Shown: one piece after another, positions 1 through 12,239 of the stretch
How positions within the stretch are numbered: the stretch's first letter is position 1
Layout: the number at the start of each line of letters is the position of its first letter
From: Leishmania mexicana MHOM/GT/2001/U1103
Taxonomy: Eukaryota; Euglenozoa; Kinetoplastea; Trypanosomatida; Trypanosomatidae
NCBI RefSeq assembly: GCF_000234665.1
Contig: NC_018324.1
Coordinates: 491,501-555,500 of the forward strand
Direction of reading: 5' to 3'
Length of the DNA: 64,000 nt
The notes under the pieces: model-generated
The model's database searches: none
What the model was told of the DNA's origin: nothing
The model's input: the letters and a program-made list of their open reading frames with translations, nothing else
Translations under genes and position numbers: made by a program

Positions 1-1500
<1,500 letters not shown>

Positions 1501-1650
1501 TCAGCGATACTGCTGCTTTTCCGCCTGAATACTGCGACACAGTCGGTCTCGAGTGTATAGGAGACGACACAGCACACACACACGCACAGGCAGGCAGGCA
1601 AGCGGTTGCGGAGGATCAAACAGCGTCACTTCTTTGTCTTTTTTTTTCAG

Positions 1651-1706
1651 CTGTGACCCACAAGAGCAACACGTAAGAGATGTGAACGAGAGAGGGGAGA
1701 GAGACG
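1651..1706 (-). promoter_or_regulatory. Candidate polypyrimidine tract and spliced-leader acceptor for VCP
   Basis: On the minus strand a C/T-rich tract (complement of 1687-1706) is followed by the AG at 1652-1651, about 215 bases before the VCP ATG. This fits trypanosomatid trans-splicing, where the first AG after a pyrimidine tract is usually used. Other tracts exist in the same spacer, so the exact site is a guess. Confidence 0.3.
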
Positions 1707-1740
1707 GTGCGCGACGTGTTTCTGTATTTGCGTCTCCGAC

Positions 1741-1757
1741 TATATATATATATATAT
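1741..1757. repeat. TA dinucleotide microsatellite
   Basis: An uninterrupted alternating TA run of 17 bases in the spacer upstream of VCP. Confidence 0.9.
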
Positions 1758-4534
1758 TGTTTTGGCCTCTTTTCGAAGAAACTCGCAAAGAAAATGGAAA
1801 ACCGTCTCCTCTTCGAGCACAACGACGATGGATGACTTCTCTGTGGGGGAGGAGCGCCAATGAAGAGGTGGGTGGGAGGCACCAAAACGAAAAAAAAAAC
1901 GAATAGAAGCAAAATGGTGAGAGAGAAAGGGAGAAGAGAGCGTGTGACGCAAAACACCAACACCAACAACAACACTCACTCACTCACTCACGGAACTGGG
2001 GTTGGCGCAGAGGTAGAGACGCACAGACAACGGTGACAGCCGTGGAGAAAGTGAAAGGAGGGCAGGTGACAGGAGGAGAGGCCGCGAGCCCCCAAACAAC
2101 TAATTTGCCCAGGGGAAGACCGAAGGGTAATCCACACACATGGGCAAGAGCCAGGTATTGTATACAGCTAGCGTAGTTGAAAGGAAGAGCACCACGAGGG
2201 AGAGAGAGCGTTGCGAGAGCATCCTCTTCCTGCCACTCGAAACGGCAGTGGTGCATCCCTCTTCGAGTTTTTCGTTTTTTTTTCGCAGGACGTGTCGGTC
2301 GTTGTTCTCGTGTGTGTTTCTCGTGTGGCGGTACGGAATAGAGGTAGAGTACACCTAACGAGAGCGTCTTGTATGCGGTTGTCGAGAGACCTCCTCAGTA
2401 GCCTATTTGTCGCTTGGACATTCCACCTTTCCGCACCCCCGAAGACACAAAAAGAAAAATACAAATCATGAATGCGTGCAGAGATGCGCACACACCGTCT
2501 ACGGCTCTGCCAGCGCACACAAAACATTGTCCGCGTGAAAGCCATCAATGGACAACTCCCTCGCCAGAGTGGGATCAGCAAACCAAACAAAACCTATCCA
2601 AGTGCATGGCAAACACCTTCTCTGTTGATGCTGATCTCACCTGTGCACCCTCTGCGACTGGTGCGAAGGCGGCGGCCCTCCGTTTGCATAGTGTGTGTAC
2701 AAGCAGCACTCAATCCCTCCACAATCGCCCACACGTGGTGCCATGAGCGTTTTGTGCACTCCAATGTCACAGACACCAGACGGGTTCCATTTTTCCCCCT
2801 TCAGCTGAGCACACCAGGACTCTAATGCGAGAATACTTGTGTAGGCCAAAACATTTATTATGTATATGCTTGTATGTGGGTGCATCCAGGCATGTATGAG
2901 CAAAACAGAAGGTAGACGAACAACAAAGAAAAGAATATGATGGGCCCCACGTGTCCAGCAGGAGCCCGTGGGGGAGGGGGGGGGGCAGAGAATGGCGTGA
3001 ATGACATCCGCCACTCGATCCAGCCGACGATGGGAGAAAAGGCACAAACAAAAACACAACGCGAAAACAACAAGAACAGCAGACCAAGTAATAGGAAAGC
3101 ACGCACCACTCTTGGATGAAACCGTGAGCGAGGCAAGGCCGAGAGTGACAGTTTCAGTTCACCACTAGGACCCATTCTGATCCATCCACTTTTTTTTGCC
3201 TCTCTTTCCCAGATTGCCGAGGTGGCCACATGTGTCCGCGTAGAGTTTAGCAGTCCACACGAAAATGAAAAACGAAAAAAAAGCAGGACAGCAATGTGTG
3301 TCAGCGGTGATGAGCGAACTCACACGCATTCATGCACGTGGTTCATGCACGAGGAATAACAGCGGAGTGATGAAGAGATTGCAGAGAGCAAGGATGACAA
3401 CTCGTGCTCCCTCTCCCTCCCCCCCCTCGAAAAGGAGACACCCTGGCCAGCCACACCCTGTTGCCCGCTCTACTCACCCAAGACGGACACCGACGTGTAC
3501 TAGAGAGACCACCAAGCGGGACTAGAACCGTCAAAGGCAAGTAGAGGTAGTATAGGCATCGATCAATCGTTGAGGGTCCCTTGAATAGCAGCAGTATGTA
3601 CGCCTTGTAGCTGTCCTTCTCTATGCCCCACATTCAGCGTGTGGTTGACCTGCAGGGCAAGCAGCGTGGACACGCAGCTGTGAGATGCATCCCTCCTAAA
3701 GAGCCGCGGAAACTGGCGAAGAGAGCAGGAGAGAAGGGGACAGGAAAAGAGCGGCAAGGAGAGACTTGCGAGTATGAGAGGCATCGCAAAGATAGGGGGC
3801 GAGTCGATGGTCGTAAAGTTTCAACTCAGGGCTCTTTGGTGGGTGTTCGAACTGGGCAGTCTAGGTTCTGACACCAGAGCGGTCGCACACGCACATGCAA
3901 GTTGCACATACATGCAAAGACATCTGCTGCTTTGCCTCAGACTTGACAAAACGCAGAGCCACTGGCAGTGCAGCAGGACGCGTCTCGAGAAGAGCCGGCC
4001 ATACAGCTAGGGCTGGTAGGGTCATGAGGGCTAACACACACACACACCACACAATGACGGCGTCTTCTTTTGTTGTCGCTGTTTGTTGCTCGCACCCCTT
4101 GACACACCGTGTTCGTTCCACGAGGATGGGGGGGTGAGGACGGCCTGCGATTCAAAACGTGAGCGATCCAACAAAGAAAACCACAGAAGGAAAATACGCT
4201 AACGTACATCGAAGAGAGAGGCGAGGAAAGGTGTGGGTGCCCACCACCGAACGAAAAACACGTTAAAGAGATGTTCGCGCATGACTGAGAACCGAGCGAG
4301 AGCAATGGCACGCCCGCATGGGATCCATTTTTCCTCAGACAGAAGCAAATAGGCATCACCGATGTGACTTCCCCTCTCTTGGCACAAGACCCGACAAAGA
4401 CCTCATCCTCCCCACACGCACACATACACGCACACATACACGCAAACCAAAAGAAAAATGAGAGCCCGACTCGGGGCCACAAGGGGAGGCATCAAAGTGG
4501 GTATAGACACCACCCACCAAGAAAGACAACGCAG

Positions 4535-6187
4535 CTAGCGGTGTGTGCTTGCTATGAGTGCTGGCAGTGAGATGCGCAGTGCGTCGATGCCCCGTGGGTT
4601 CTCCAAAATGATGCCGCGGCAGGTGGGCACAATGCCAAGTCCCCACAGCGCCCGATTGCCGCTCACCAAAAGGCTGTCAAGGTCCTTGTATTCCAAGATG
4701 ATATGAATGAGGAGGTCGATCAGATACGTCATGCTGGCGGCAGCGTACTGCGGAGCTTTACCACACATCAGCTCAACCGTTTGCGGGTACTGCGCCAGCT
4801 CTGCCACAAACCCGACGACGATTTCCATGAGAAAAATCTGCTTCGGCTTCTCTTCGATGAGATGGATAATGTGATCGATGACGTCTTGTTGCACCAAATT
4901 GCATGCAAACTCCTCGTTCAGTCGCGCAAGGGTTGCGAAGAAGCTGAGCGCAAACTTCTGCAGCACGACGCTCTCACGGAACTGCTGAAAGCCAGGGTAC
5001 AGCGCCTTCAGCGCTCGCGCGCCGTGTGCCTCGGAGAAGTTTGGCGCCGCACGACAACCGGCGATGTTGTGCAGCAGCACCGCCCCAAACTCGAGCACCG
5101 TCTCGTTCGCCGGAAATGACTCCACAACGTTGAGGATGGTGTGCACGCCTTCCCTTTTGATAATGGCGGCTAGATGCGCCTCTTCGCCAATGCTAACATT
5201 CCAGAGAGCGCGTAGGCCAATCTCCGACAACTTCTCGTCGCTGCAGAAGAGGCTAAGGTTCTGCAGAATAACCTCGATGCCGCCATTCGAGGCGATACTC
5301 TTGACCAGCTGCGGCTTTGCCGTCAGCTCGCACAGGCGCCATGTCACCTGCTGGGCCATAGACTTGCCTTTGAAGTTGGCGAGGATGGCGATGATGCGGG
5401 TGATGTCGTTCGTCACGTACCACGTGTCCCACACATCCTCGAACGTGATGTCTTCCTGCGGAAGATGCGGCAGCTGCACGTTGGCAAAGAGGTGCTTCAC
5501 GATGGAGATCAGCGACAGGATGCGGTTCACGACTCCCTCGCCATCTGCCCTGCTCTGCGATTGCAGACCGACCAGGTGGCCATGCTCGTTGAAAGCAGGA
5601 CAGCCAGCCGTCCTCCAGCTGCCGTTGGACTTGAGGAAGCTCACATTGCCGCGGCAGCGCAGCACTTCCTCGAAGCGCTTCTGCTCCACGTACGGCGCCT
5701 GCACGGAATCAAAGTTGCTCTCCCCGGTCTCGGATAGCGTGGACGGGGAGGTGGCTTTTCCGTTCAATGGAGCTGCTGCGGTGCCGAACACGCCTCCGAT
5801 TGGGTGCTCTACGATTAGCACCACATCGCCTTCCTCCACAGGTGCCCAACCTTTCGCAGTGAGTGCCATGTGCACCGGTGTCACGTTGAACAGCGGCGCC
5901 TCCTCGCAGCTGATCAGGCAGTAGTCCATTTCTGGCGGATAGCGGGAGGCGAAGTAGTAGCGCTGCGGTTGCAGTGGCACATCCACGGCGTTTTTCTTGG
6001 TGCCCTCAAAGAACGTGGCCACAACGTGCGTGGCACGCGACTGGGTAGGGATAGCAGTGGCAGACGTCAGCAGCAGCCCTGGTGCCACCAGTACACCTGA
6101 GCCCACAGTCTTGCTCGTGTTCCGCTCACGAAGCCGGCATACCGCAGGGATATTGATCCGGTTGCTGTTCGTCAGAGTCGACGTCAT
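4535..6187 (-). CDS. Trypsin-fold pseudoprotease fused to armadillo-type repeats
   Basis: A 550-aa protein. Residues about 15-230 have the layout of a chymotrypsin/DegP-type serine protease: a GSGVLVAPGLLLTSATA strand, an MDYCLIS strand and an RTAGCPAFNEHGHLVGL motif. Asp88 sits at the usual acid position. The histidine position (LT-x-x-H) is Thr44, and the GNSGGP serine position is Ala194, so peptidase activity is unlikely. Residues about 250-550 are Leu/Ala-rich helical repeats of armadillo type (for example ALWNVSIGEEAHL), normally a protein-binding surface. The start is the ATG at 6187. An in-frame ATG at 6403 would add 72 residues with no sign of conservation. The longer open frame begins with GTG and is not accepted. 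Family placement of the protease half rests on motif alignment by eye. The cellular role is unknown; a binding or scaffold function is inferred. Confidence 0.8.
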   Translation of the reverse strand: MTSTLTNSNRINIPAVCRLRERNTSKTVGSGVLVAPGLLLTSATAIPTQSRATHVVATFFEGTKKNAVDVPLQPQRYYFASRYPPEMDYCLISCEEAPLFNVTPVHMALTAKGWAPVEEGDVVLIVEHPIGGVFGTAAAPLNGKATSPSTLSETGESNFDSVQAPYVEQKRFEEVLRCRGNVSFLKSNGSWRTAGCPAFNEHGHLVGLQSQSRADGEGVVNRILSLISIVKHLFANVQLPHLPQEDITFEDVWDTWYVTNDITRIIAILANFKGKSMAQQVTWRLCELTAKPQLVKSIASNGGIEVILQNLSLFCSDEKLSEIGLRALWNVSIGEEAHLAAIIKREGVHTILNVVESFPANETVLEFGAVLLHNIAGCRAAPNFSEAHGARALKALYPGFQQFRESVVLQKFALSFFATLARLNEEFACNLVQQDVIDHIIHLIEEKPKQIFLMEIVVGFVAELAQYPQTVELMCGKAPQYAAASMTYLIDLLIHIILEYKDLDSLLVSGNRALWGLGIVPTCRGIILENPRGIDALRISLPALIASTHR

Positions 6188-6995
6188 TGGTACCAGTTTG
6201 CTCGCCCTTGTCTTGGTGCGTGCACAAACGTCTGCGCGTCCGTCTAGCCAGTGAGGTGTGTCCCTGTCAGTCCAGATCCGGCTTGAGGCCTTCGGAAACG
6301 GGGCGTGTGCCAGGGCGCAGGGGAAAAGACAGGCGGTCACTTGCACATGTGCATCATGCCCAATAAGGATGAAAAGCGCAGAGAACCATTCAGAAAGCCA
6401 CATGAAGAGGAAAGGGGGTGAGTGAGTTCTCGAGAAGGATACCACCGGCACGGTATGACGGCCTTTGCCACTTGGCCGACGAGTGGCGTCATCACAGGAT
6501 GCGCAGAGGGCAGTCGTCGAGGCAGTACACGTGCCGCGTTGTTGTCCTTGCCCCGTTGACGAGAGCCACGTAGAATGAGATAAAACGGTCCGTCGGCTGC
6601 GGAGGTGGTGGAGCAGGCATACAGAAGCAGGACGCAGCGACAGAGAGGAGATCAGAGTGCGTGCGTAAGCGGAGGAGAGGTATATCAGTATGTCATCTAT
6701 TTTTTTGTATTCGTTTCTGCTTCTTGTTCAACGAAGTGAATACACCCGTGAATGCCACGTACACCCAAACGGAGCGTAAAGAGGGAGACACGTAAATCGC
6801 AAACGACACAGAAGTGTACACCACCGGCTCGCCACGACGAAGGGAATGGGCATCAGTGAGAAACAACAGAAGGCGTGAGAGCCCCCTGCGCGCGAATGCG
6901 TCAACATCGATGTTTTTCTGTGTCTTGTCCGGCAACCCCCCGCCGCACACCCCCACTTTGCCCAACCCCACACTAACTGCGCCACAGGAACCATC
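6188..6995. other. Intergenic spacer, no gene seen
   Basis: It holds the 5' UTR of the pseudoprotease/armadillo gene and the 3' UTR of the 1120-aa gene. Plus-strand purine-rich bases at about 6640-6680 give a pyrimidine tract on the transcript and are a plausible trans-splicing signal. Nothing else was recognised. Confidence 0.6.
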
Positions 6996-9900
6996 CTACA
7001 GTTGTCTCATAACATCACGTGCATTGCCCGTCCACAGTTCTCCAAAGGTGAAGTACCGGCGACAGCTGAAGCAAAACGCTGCCTTCTCCGACACGGCGCC
7101 GCTCTCCTCACGGCAGCACGAGGTCAGCGGGGTAAGGCAGTTGGGACATGGCCCCCGTTCCACCTCCGTTGGCGTCATAACGTAGCGTGACGAGGGCCAC
7201 GGCGTGCTACTGTTGACTGACGTGCTTGCGCGATCCTGCTCGGCGGTGACCGCATCCGGCCTGCGAATCGAGGAGACGGGGCGTCCGTTCACGTGCACTT
7301 GCAACGTCGACGGGCCACGTGGTGTGTCATGAGCAATGGCGTGTGAGAACGCGCCGCGCGGGGTGGACACTGGGGTGTAGCGCCGATAAGGTGAATTCGA
7401 CGGCGACGAATGGACGCCATTACCGGCCCTGGCGGATCGGCTGCGTGGCTGTGCGTGCGCCCGGTCTGAGATGCTGTAACGGCTACTCCTTCCCTGTCGA
7501 TGCCACTCCTCGTGTTTTCGGCGAGCTTCGCGAGTGTGACTCTGATGCAGCTGCACCTTCAGCTTATCCTCTGCCTCTTTGGACAAGAAGAGTAAATTGC
7601 GTGTTTTGGCCAGCTCTTGCTGAAGTTTTGCGATCTGGGCATCTTTCCGTTCTTCGGCAGTAGGGTAGACACGGCACAACGGTGCCTGACGAGCGTGGCT
7701 TTCCGCTCCCCCGGCAGAGATGCGCTTCAGCTCCTGCTCTAGTGCCCGGCGATCACTGTTCGCAGCGCTCAGCTGCGCTTGAAGCTTGCCCAGAGCCTGT
7801 GTGTTGGTGTGAGCGTGCTCCATACGCTCCACTACATCCCGATGGAGAGACTTTAGCTGGTGCAGCTGCCCCGCCTGCGTGCGAATCACAGTCACGAGGC
7901 CCTCCAGCTTGCCAATAAGGTGCGCAGCCTGATGCAGCGCACATGCCAGCTCCGGAGAGTCGGTGACCGGGCAAAGGTTCTCTGGGGCAGCCCAGTGGGT
8001 GAGTAGCGCGTTCGCCTGCTGATGCTCTTCGGTGGACTCCGCCTGAATCACCCGCGACTCGACGCAGTGCCGCAGCGACGACAGCAGAGCTCGCATTGCA
8101 ATCTGCAGCTCGCTTGACAAGGCGCGGCCTTGTGTGCTGCAACCGCCTCGCTCCTCCTGGGCCACCACCACCGAAAGGTTCGCAACTGTGTACGCAGGCT
8201 CCACGGAGTCGTTGAGGCGGTAGCCACTGGCAGCACCGGCTGACGTTTCCACCCAGAGCTCCTGCTGTAACAGCCCAGCCGCTCTCTTCTGGGCGCGGTA
8301 TGCCCTCCAAATGGCCCAGTACCGTTCTCGCAACGACATGTGTGCGGCACCTTCCACGTGTGCCGCCGCCACTCGCAGCGCCCCAAGCGGTAGCGCCCTT
8401 CGTTGCGGCGGACTACCTTGCGATGCCTTGCTCTCTTGCGCGTGAGGCATGGCATCACCTGCCGACACCACAGTTCCTACTCGTGTCGTGTGTGGCGTTG
8501 CCACCACAGCAACCACGGGACTAGCTGGCGAAGCAGTTTTGATGCTTTCTACTGTAGACGGTGTCGCAGCGCTTGCGGTGCCACTCGGAGAGCTACGATG
8601 ACTTGGTGGGACGCCCACCGCAATAGACGGTGGCGCCGCACTGACCTGCGCAGTGGCCACCACCGCGTCGAAGCGCCCCGACTCCGCCGAAGAGCCCGCA
8701 CCGCTCGTCGTAGGCTCACCAGCGATGTTCTTCGCACATTGAGCAGCGTAGCGCACCTCCGATTTCGCCATGACTTCCTCCTCGCCGCTTTTGTACATCT
8801 CCAGTTTGCTGTCTGCCCGCTCCGCCAAGGATGCGGGTTCAAAGCCCAAAGTCGGCGTGGCGGCAGTGCCTGGAGCATTTGTGGTTGCCAGACTGGCGCT
8901 TGGTGGTGTGCTGGACACACCACCAGCGCTCGCGGCTGTCAACAGCCTGTAAGCCTCCTCTGGGCGCAGTGGGGGCGGCTCCGCTCCGTAGCGTCGCACC
9001 AGTTGCTGGATGGCCACCTCCTCCTTCCCCGAAAACTTCTTCAGCGTGCCCTCCACCGTGTGCAGCTTCGCAGGGTTGTACGCGTTGTAGAAAGAGACTA
9101 GGCGCTCTCGGTAGTTACCACCGATCGTCATCGATTCCGCCGTGCACGCCTTGTTTGGCGGGGCTACAGCTGTGAAGGGAGCTGTGTGACGAGGCACCGA
9201 GCTGTCCAGTGGAGACGTCACCGTCGCCAGCGGCCTTCCCTCGATATTCGACGGCTGCATCCCGACGGTGGAGTCACCGTAGGCGCTGGCCACTGGTGGG
9301 GCATCGGATGCCGTTGCTGCTACGAGTTTCGCGGTGGCTGTGAGGGACAATGGTGCCGCTTCCCTGGCTTCCGGCACAGCCGCCACCTGTTTCTCGACAG
9401 CGGGCACTGTCGCGCTTGCATGTGCCGACGCTTCTACATTGGTCGCTGATGACGTCAGCTGCTGCCGTGCCACGTCAGAAGTTGGCGCCAGCTGTTCGTT
9501 TGTCGCCTCCGAAACCTTAGCCGCTGCCACGCGCTCAGTGGATGGCTCTGGTCCGTACTTCTTCACCAGCTGCTGGATCACCTCTTCCTCTCGACCGGCA
9601 TAGCGCCTCAAAGTCCCATTAACCTTGCTCAGCTTCCCCGGCTCGTAGGTGGAGTAGATGGCTACAAGTCGATCATAGTACGAGGGTTTCCTATCTGGAT
9701 TGGCCTCGTTTGTCGAAGCGGAGTGCGATGGCGTGCTCTCACGCGCGTCGAGGCAGGACGACGGCACAACAGGTGGTGTGGGGGAGAGATGGACCTCCCC
9801 TGGCGCCGGCTCTGGCCCGTACCTCTTCACCAGCTGCTGCAGTACGTCTTCCTCGTAGCCGCGGTAACGGTCGAGTGCCACTTCAACCTTGTGTATCTGG

Positions 9901-10358
9901 CCAGGGTCGTACTTGAGGTACATGGCACGCATGCGGCGTCGATATTCATCCGCCACCCGCGGCGTGGTCGTGAGAGACGTCGATGTGGACGCAATGGCGG
10001 TGCTGTCTAGTCTGCTAGCGTCCCCTGAAGCGGCGTTGCTGCACAAGAGCTGATTTTGCGTAGTGGCACGCGGTGTGTCTGCATCCCTTTGCATCAGCAT
10101 GAGGATGTGTGCATCACTCTGTTCGACCTCCAGCTGAAGGTCCGAGGGGGTGTCTGTGGGGCGTAGCGGACCGGCGGCTGCGACAAGCTCCCCTGTCAGC
10201 GACGAGCGCCTTGTCGTATACAAGTCGTACGCATCGAGCGGCGTTGCCTTGCCGGCAGCTTCTTGGACTTTTTGGAAGATGGATTCGAAGCTGTCGGAGT
10301 GCTTCGCCTCAAGAGAAATGGTAGATGCCAGTGGACCACCGACAACAGAGAACCTCAT
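6996..10358 (-). CDS. Protein with three trypanosomatid 46-residue repeats, coiled coil and C-terminal Cys pairs
   Basis: A 1120-aa protein starting at the ATG at 10358. Residues 1 to about 70 look like a small globular domain. Three related 46-residue units follow at about 139-184, 227-272 and 416-461, each ending in a K/R-R/K-Y-G-x-E-P motif (for example VKRYGPEP). I know this unit from many trypanosomatid proteins, where it has no established function. Long Ala/Ser/Thr/Pro-rich, probably disordered, segments separate them. A helical coiled-coil region spans about residues 790-950 (heptad-like HQLKSLHRDVVERMEH). Near the C-terminus, CPNC (about 1070) and CFSC (about 1096) could form a zinc ribbon. 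No enzymatic motif is visible. A cytoskeletal or scaffold protein is a guess from architecture only. Confidence 0.85.
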   Translation of the reverse strand: MRFSVVGGPLASTISLEAKHSDSFESIFQKVQEAAGKATPLDAYDLYTTRRSSLTGELVAAAGPLRPTDTPSDLQLEVEQSDAHILMLMQRDADTPRATTQNQLLCSNAASGDASRLDSTAIASTSTSLTTTPRVADEYRRRMRAMYLKYDPGQIHKVEVALDRYRGYEEDVLQQLVKRYGPEPAPGEVHLSPTPPVVPSSCLDARESTPSHSASTNEANPDRKPSYYDRLVAIYSTYEPGKLSKVNGTLRRYAGREEEVIQQLVKKYGPEPSTERVAAAKVSEATNEQLAPTSDVARQQLTSSATNVEASAHASATVPAVEKQVAAVPEAREAAPLSLTATAKLVAATASDAPPVASAYGDSTVGMQPSNIEGRPLATVTSPLDSSVPRHTAPFTAVAPPNKACTAESMTIGGNYRERLVSFYNAYNPAKLHTVEGTLKKFSGKEEVAIQQLVRRYGAEPPPLRPEEAYRLLTAASAGGVSSTPPSASLATTNAPGTAATPTLGFEPASLAERADSKLEMYKSGEEEVMAKSEVRYAAQCAKNIAGEPTTSGAGSSAESGRFDAVVATAQVSAAPPSIAVGVPPSHRSSPSGTASAATPSTVESIKTASPASPVVAVVATPHTTRVGTVVSAGDAMPHAQESKASQGSPPQRRALPLGALRVAAAHVEGAAHMSLRERYWAIWRAYRAQKRAAGLLQQELWVETSAGAASGYRLNDSVEPAYTVANLSVVVAQEERGGCSTQGRALSSELQIAMRALLSSLRHCVESRVIQAESTEEHQQANALLTHWAAPENLCPVTDSPELACALHQAAHLIGKLEGLVTVIRTQAGQLHQLKSLHRDVVERMEHAHTNTQALGKLQAQLSAANSDRRALEQELKRISAGGAESHARQAPLCRVYPTAEERKDAQIAKLQQELAKTRNLLFLSKEAEDKLKVQLHQSHTREARRKHEEWHRQGRSSRYSISDRAHAQPRSRSARAGNGVHSSPSNSPYRRYTPVSTPRGAFSHAIAHDTPRGPSTLQVHVNGRPVSSIRRPDAVTAEQDRASTSVNSSTPWPSSRYVMTPTEVERGPCPNCLTPLTSCCREESGAVSEKAAFCFSCRRYFTFGELWTGNARDVMRQL
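8976..9113 (-). repeat. Protein-coding repeat unit 3 (46 aa)
   Basis: Encodes YRERLVSFYNAYNPAKL through RRYGAEP. It is the most distant of the three in position, separated from unit 2 by a long Ala/Thr/Ser-rich segment. Confidence 0.85.
9543..9680 (-). repeat. Protein-coding repeat unit 2 (46 aa)
   Basis: Encodes YYDRLVAIYSTYEPGKL through KKYGPEP. It lies 126 bases downstream of unit 1 on the coding strand. Confidence 0.85.
9807..9944 (-). repeat. Protein-coding repeat unit 1 (46 aa)
   Basis: Encodes YRRRMRAMYLKYDPG through KRYGPEP. It aligns without gaps to units 2 and 3. Shared positions include the two aromatic-rich helices, a central G-x-E-E and the terminal Y-G-P-E-P. Confidence 0.85.
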
Positions 10359-11208
10359 GGCTTAACGAATCACGGAGAACTTTGACAATGATGTGGGGGG
10401 CGCAGCACACTTGAAAGAATAAACCAAGGAAGACGGCGACGAGACCAGTTGTCGTGGAGCGTCGTCGGTGCCAGCAACGCTAGTCGAGAAAGCCTTCCTG
10501 AAGGCAAGGCGAACAGCAATACAGACCAGCAATAGCTCACCTCTATGTAGATGTAAAACCTGTTGTCGCGCTACCTCTCCCCTCCAAATTTGGGCAGCAG
10601 AGAAAAAGTAAGCTCTAATAAAGGTTTCGGTGCAAAGCAAGCTGCAGAAGGAATGGGATGTCCTCTGCAACCTGCGGGCGTTCGCTCGGCATGCACACGC
10701 ACAACAACACGGAAAAAAAAAGACGTCTAAGCCGCAACGACAAATGCAACGGTGTGAAGTGCGCGTCCACGCACAAGCGCAGGTGCGCGCAGGCGAATCG
10801 TACGTCGCACGGAGGTCCTGGCATCACCGACAGAGAGAGAAGTGCACACACGGAAGCAGCAGAGATGATTGGGGGCAGTAGAGGCGCTGCGACATCATCA
10901 TTCCGCCACACCTGCGCGCTGGAGGGTGTGTCCCTCGAGTACGGCGAAAGGGATGAATTTGTGTGGTGATGGCCGTAGAAACACGGCTTGAACGCCTGCC
11001 GCCCCCTTTTGGCGCGTAAATAGATGATGTGCGCTGCAGGCGGGGCTCTTCTCACAAACTACGCACTTTTTGTTCTCCCATGTGCTCACTAGCGGAAGCG
11101 TTGCATCAACAAAAACCACGGAGAAGCAAAACGCCAGCGGCCGCGCTGGACGCGGACACAGCAGTTCGTGAATATAAGCAAATAACAACAAGAGGCGAAC
11201 AGCACAAC
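10359..11208. other. Intergenic spacer, no gene seen
   Basis: The spacer between the 1120-aa gene and the 184-aa orphan. Overlapping short frames on both strands show no recognisable domain. An A run lies near 10715. Confidence 0.6.
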
Positions 11209-11763
11209 TCACCGCGTCACACTTTCTTGGATGCCCTGGCTCGCTGACTTGATGCGTTGCAGCACCGATCCGTATTCTCTCTCAAACAGATATTGACGCT
11301 CCAGTCGCACCGCGGCGTCGTCAGCGTAGCGGCATCGATGCGACTGGCTCCCGTGCAACTCTACCTCATCGCAAAGCGGAGTGAGGCAGGGCCCGCGCAG
11401 GAGCGACTCACAATACCCCTCTCCTGAGGTGCGCATTCGCCTATGACTGTTGAGGGTGGACACATCCTCTTCGGTACAGCCGCACTTGGGGCAAGACCAT
11501 CCGCTACGAGGCCTATCGTCGGCTAAGGACATCACCCACCGTCCATGCCGCTCAGTGACGCAGAGGCTCACAATGCGCTGAAAGTCGGTCAGGGCATCGC
11601 ACACAAGCTGTGTGCGAGCCTCCATCTCCCTGCAAAGAACTTCCTGCACTTTCAGTGGCCAGATACCACACGCTGCCGGCACAACCTGCGAGCGATACAG
11701 TCGCGGATCTTGGGTAAAGGTGCCATCGGACGGGACGCCACGTACAGTACCCGTGCAGTACAT
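11209..11763 (-). CDS. Orphan 184-aa Cys-containing protein
   Basis: I do not recognise this protein. It starts at the ATG at 11763 (MYCTGTVRGV); the frame continues upstream to a TTG, which was not accepted. The codons favour G/C at the third position like the neighbouring real genes, which argues for coding. Visible features are a GWSCPKCGC segment near residues 86-94, further cysteines in LRGPCLTPLC and HRCR, and a charged, helical C-terminus. The Cys spacing could bind zinc but matches no finger class I can name. It might also be a shortened relic of a longer gene. Confidence 0.7.
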   Translation of the reverse strand: MYCTGTVRGVPSDGTFTQDPRLYRSQVVPAACGIWPLKVQEVLCREMEARTQLVCDALTDFQRIVSLCVTERHGRWVMSLADDRPRSGWSCPKCGCTEEDVSTLNSHRRMRTSGEGYCESLLRGPCLTPLCDEVELHGSQSHRCRYADDAAVRLERQYLFEREYGSVLQRIKSASQGIQESVTR

Positions 11764-12239
11764 GCTTGGGCCTTCAATCAAACACTCGCTGTACAGAAGT
11801 CTACTCTAACAGAAAACCCAACCTTTCAATGGTGAGGTGGGGGAGGGGGTAGGAGCGAGGCGACTTGGGCAAAATTTGCAGTGCTCTACAGCAGAACAGC
11901 GCAGCGAGCGGACACAACTGTAGTTGAACCCCCTCGATCTAGATTTTCGCCGACCTCCCTTTTTTTTGCAGAGCAGATAATACAATACTGCTAGCGTTTA
12001 CGCGCGACCTACTCTATCACCTGCGGCCCACATAGAAACTTGCGGGCCCGTCAAGAAAAGGCAGCAGGGGGTACGGGTAGACGCCTATTGGCTCCCCAAA
12101 AACAAAGGGCAGCACACAAAGAACAAACAAAAATGGTAGCCGGCACACACCCCTGTAATACGGTGCGCAAGGCAGCTAGGCAGATCAGTACAGTAAGCAC
12201 AGCACGAACAAGAGAGCGGAAGTTTCGAGCAAGATGACA
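11764..12239. other. Intergenic spacer, no gene seen
   Basis: A-rich on the plus strand around 12053-12135, with a G/A-rich tract at 11835-11852. It separates the orphan gene from the GC-rich block. Confidence 0.6.

Noticed and set aside
3846..3860. TGTTCGAACTG resembling a tRNA B-box
   Set aside because: No matching A-box or cloverleaf stems around it on either strand.
6188..6403. Upstream ATG extension of the pseudoprotease/armadillo protein
   Set aside because: Would add 72 residues without recognisable structure before the conserved start. The downstream ATG at 6187 leads straight into the protease fold.
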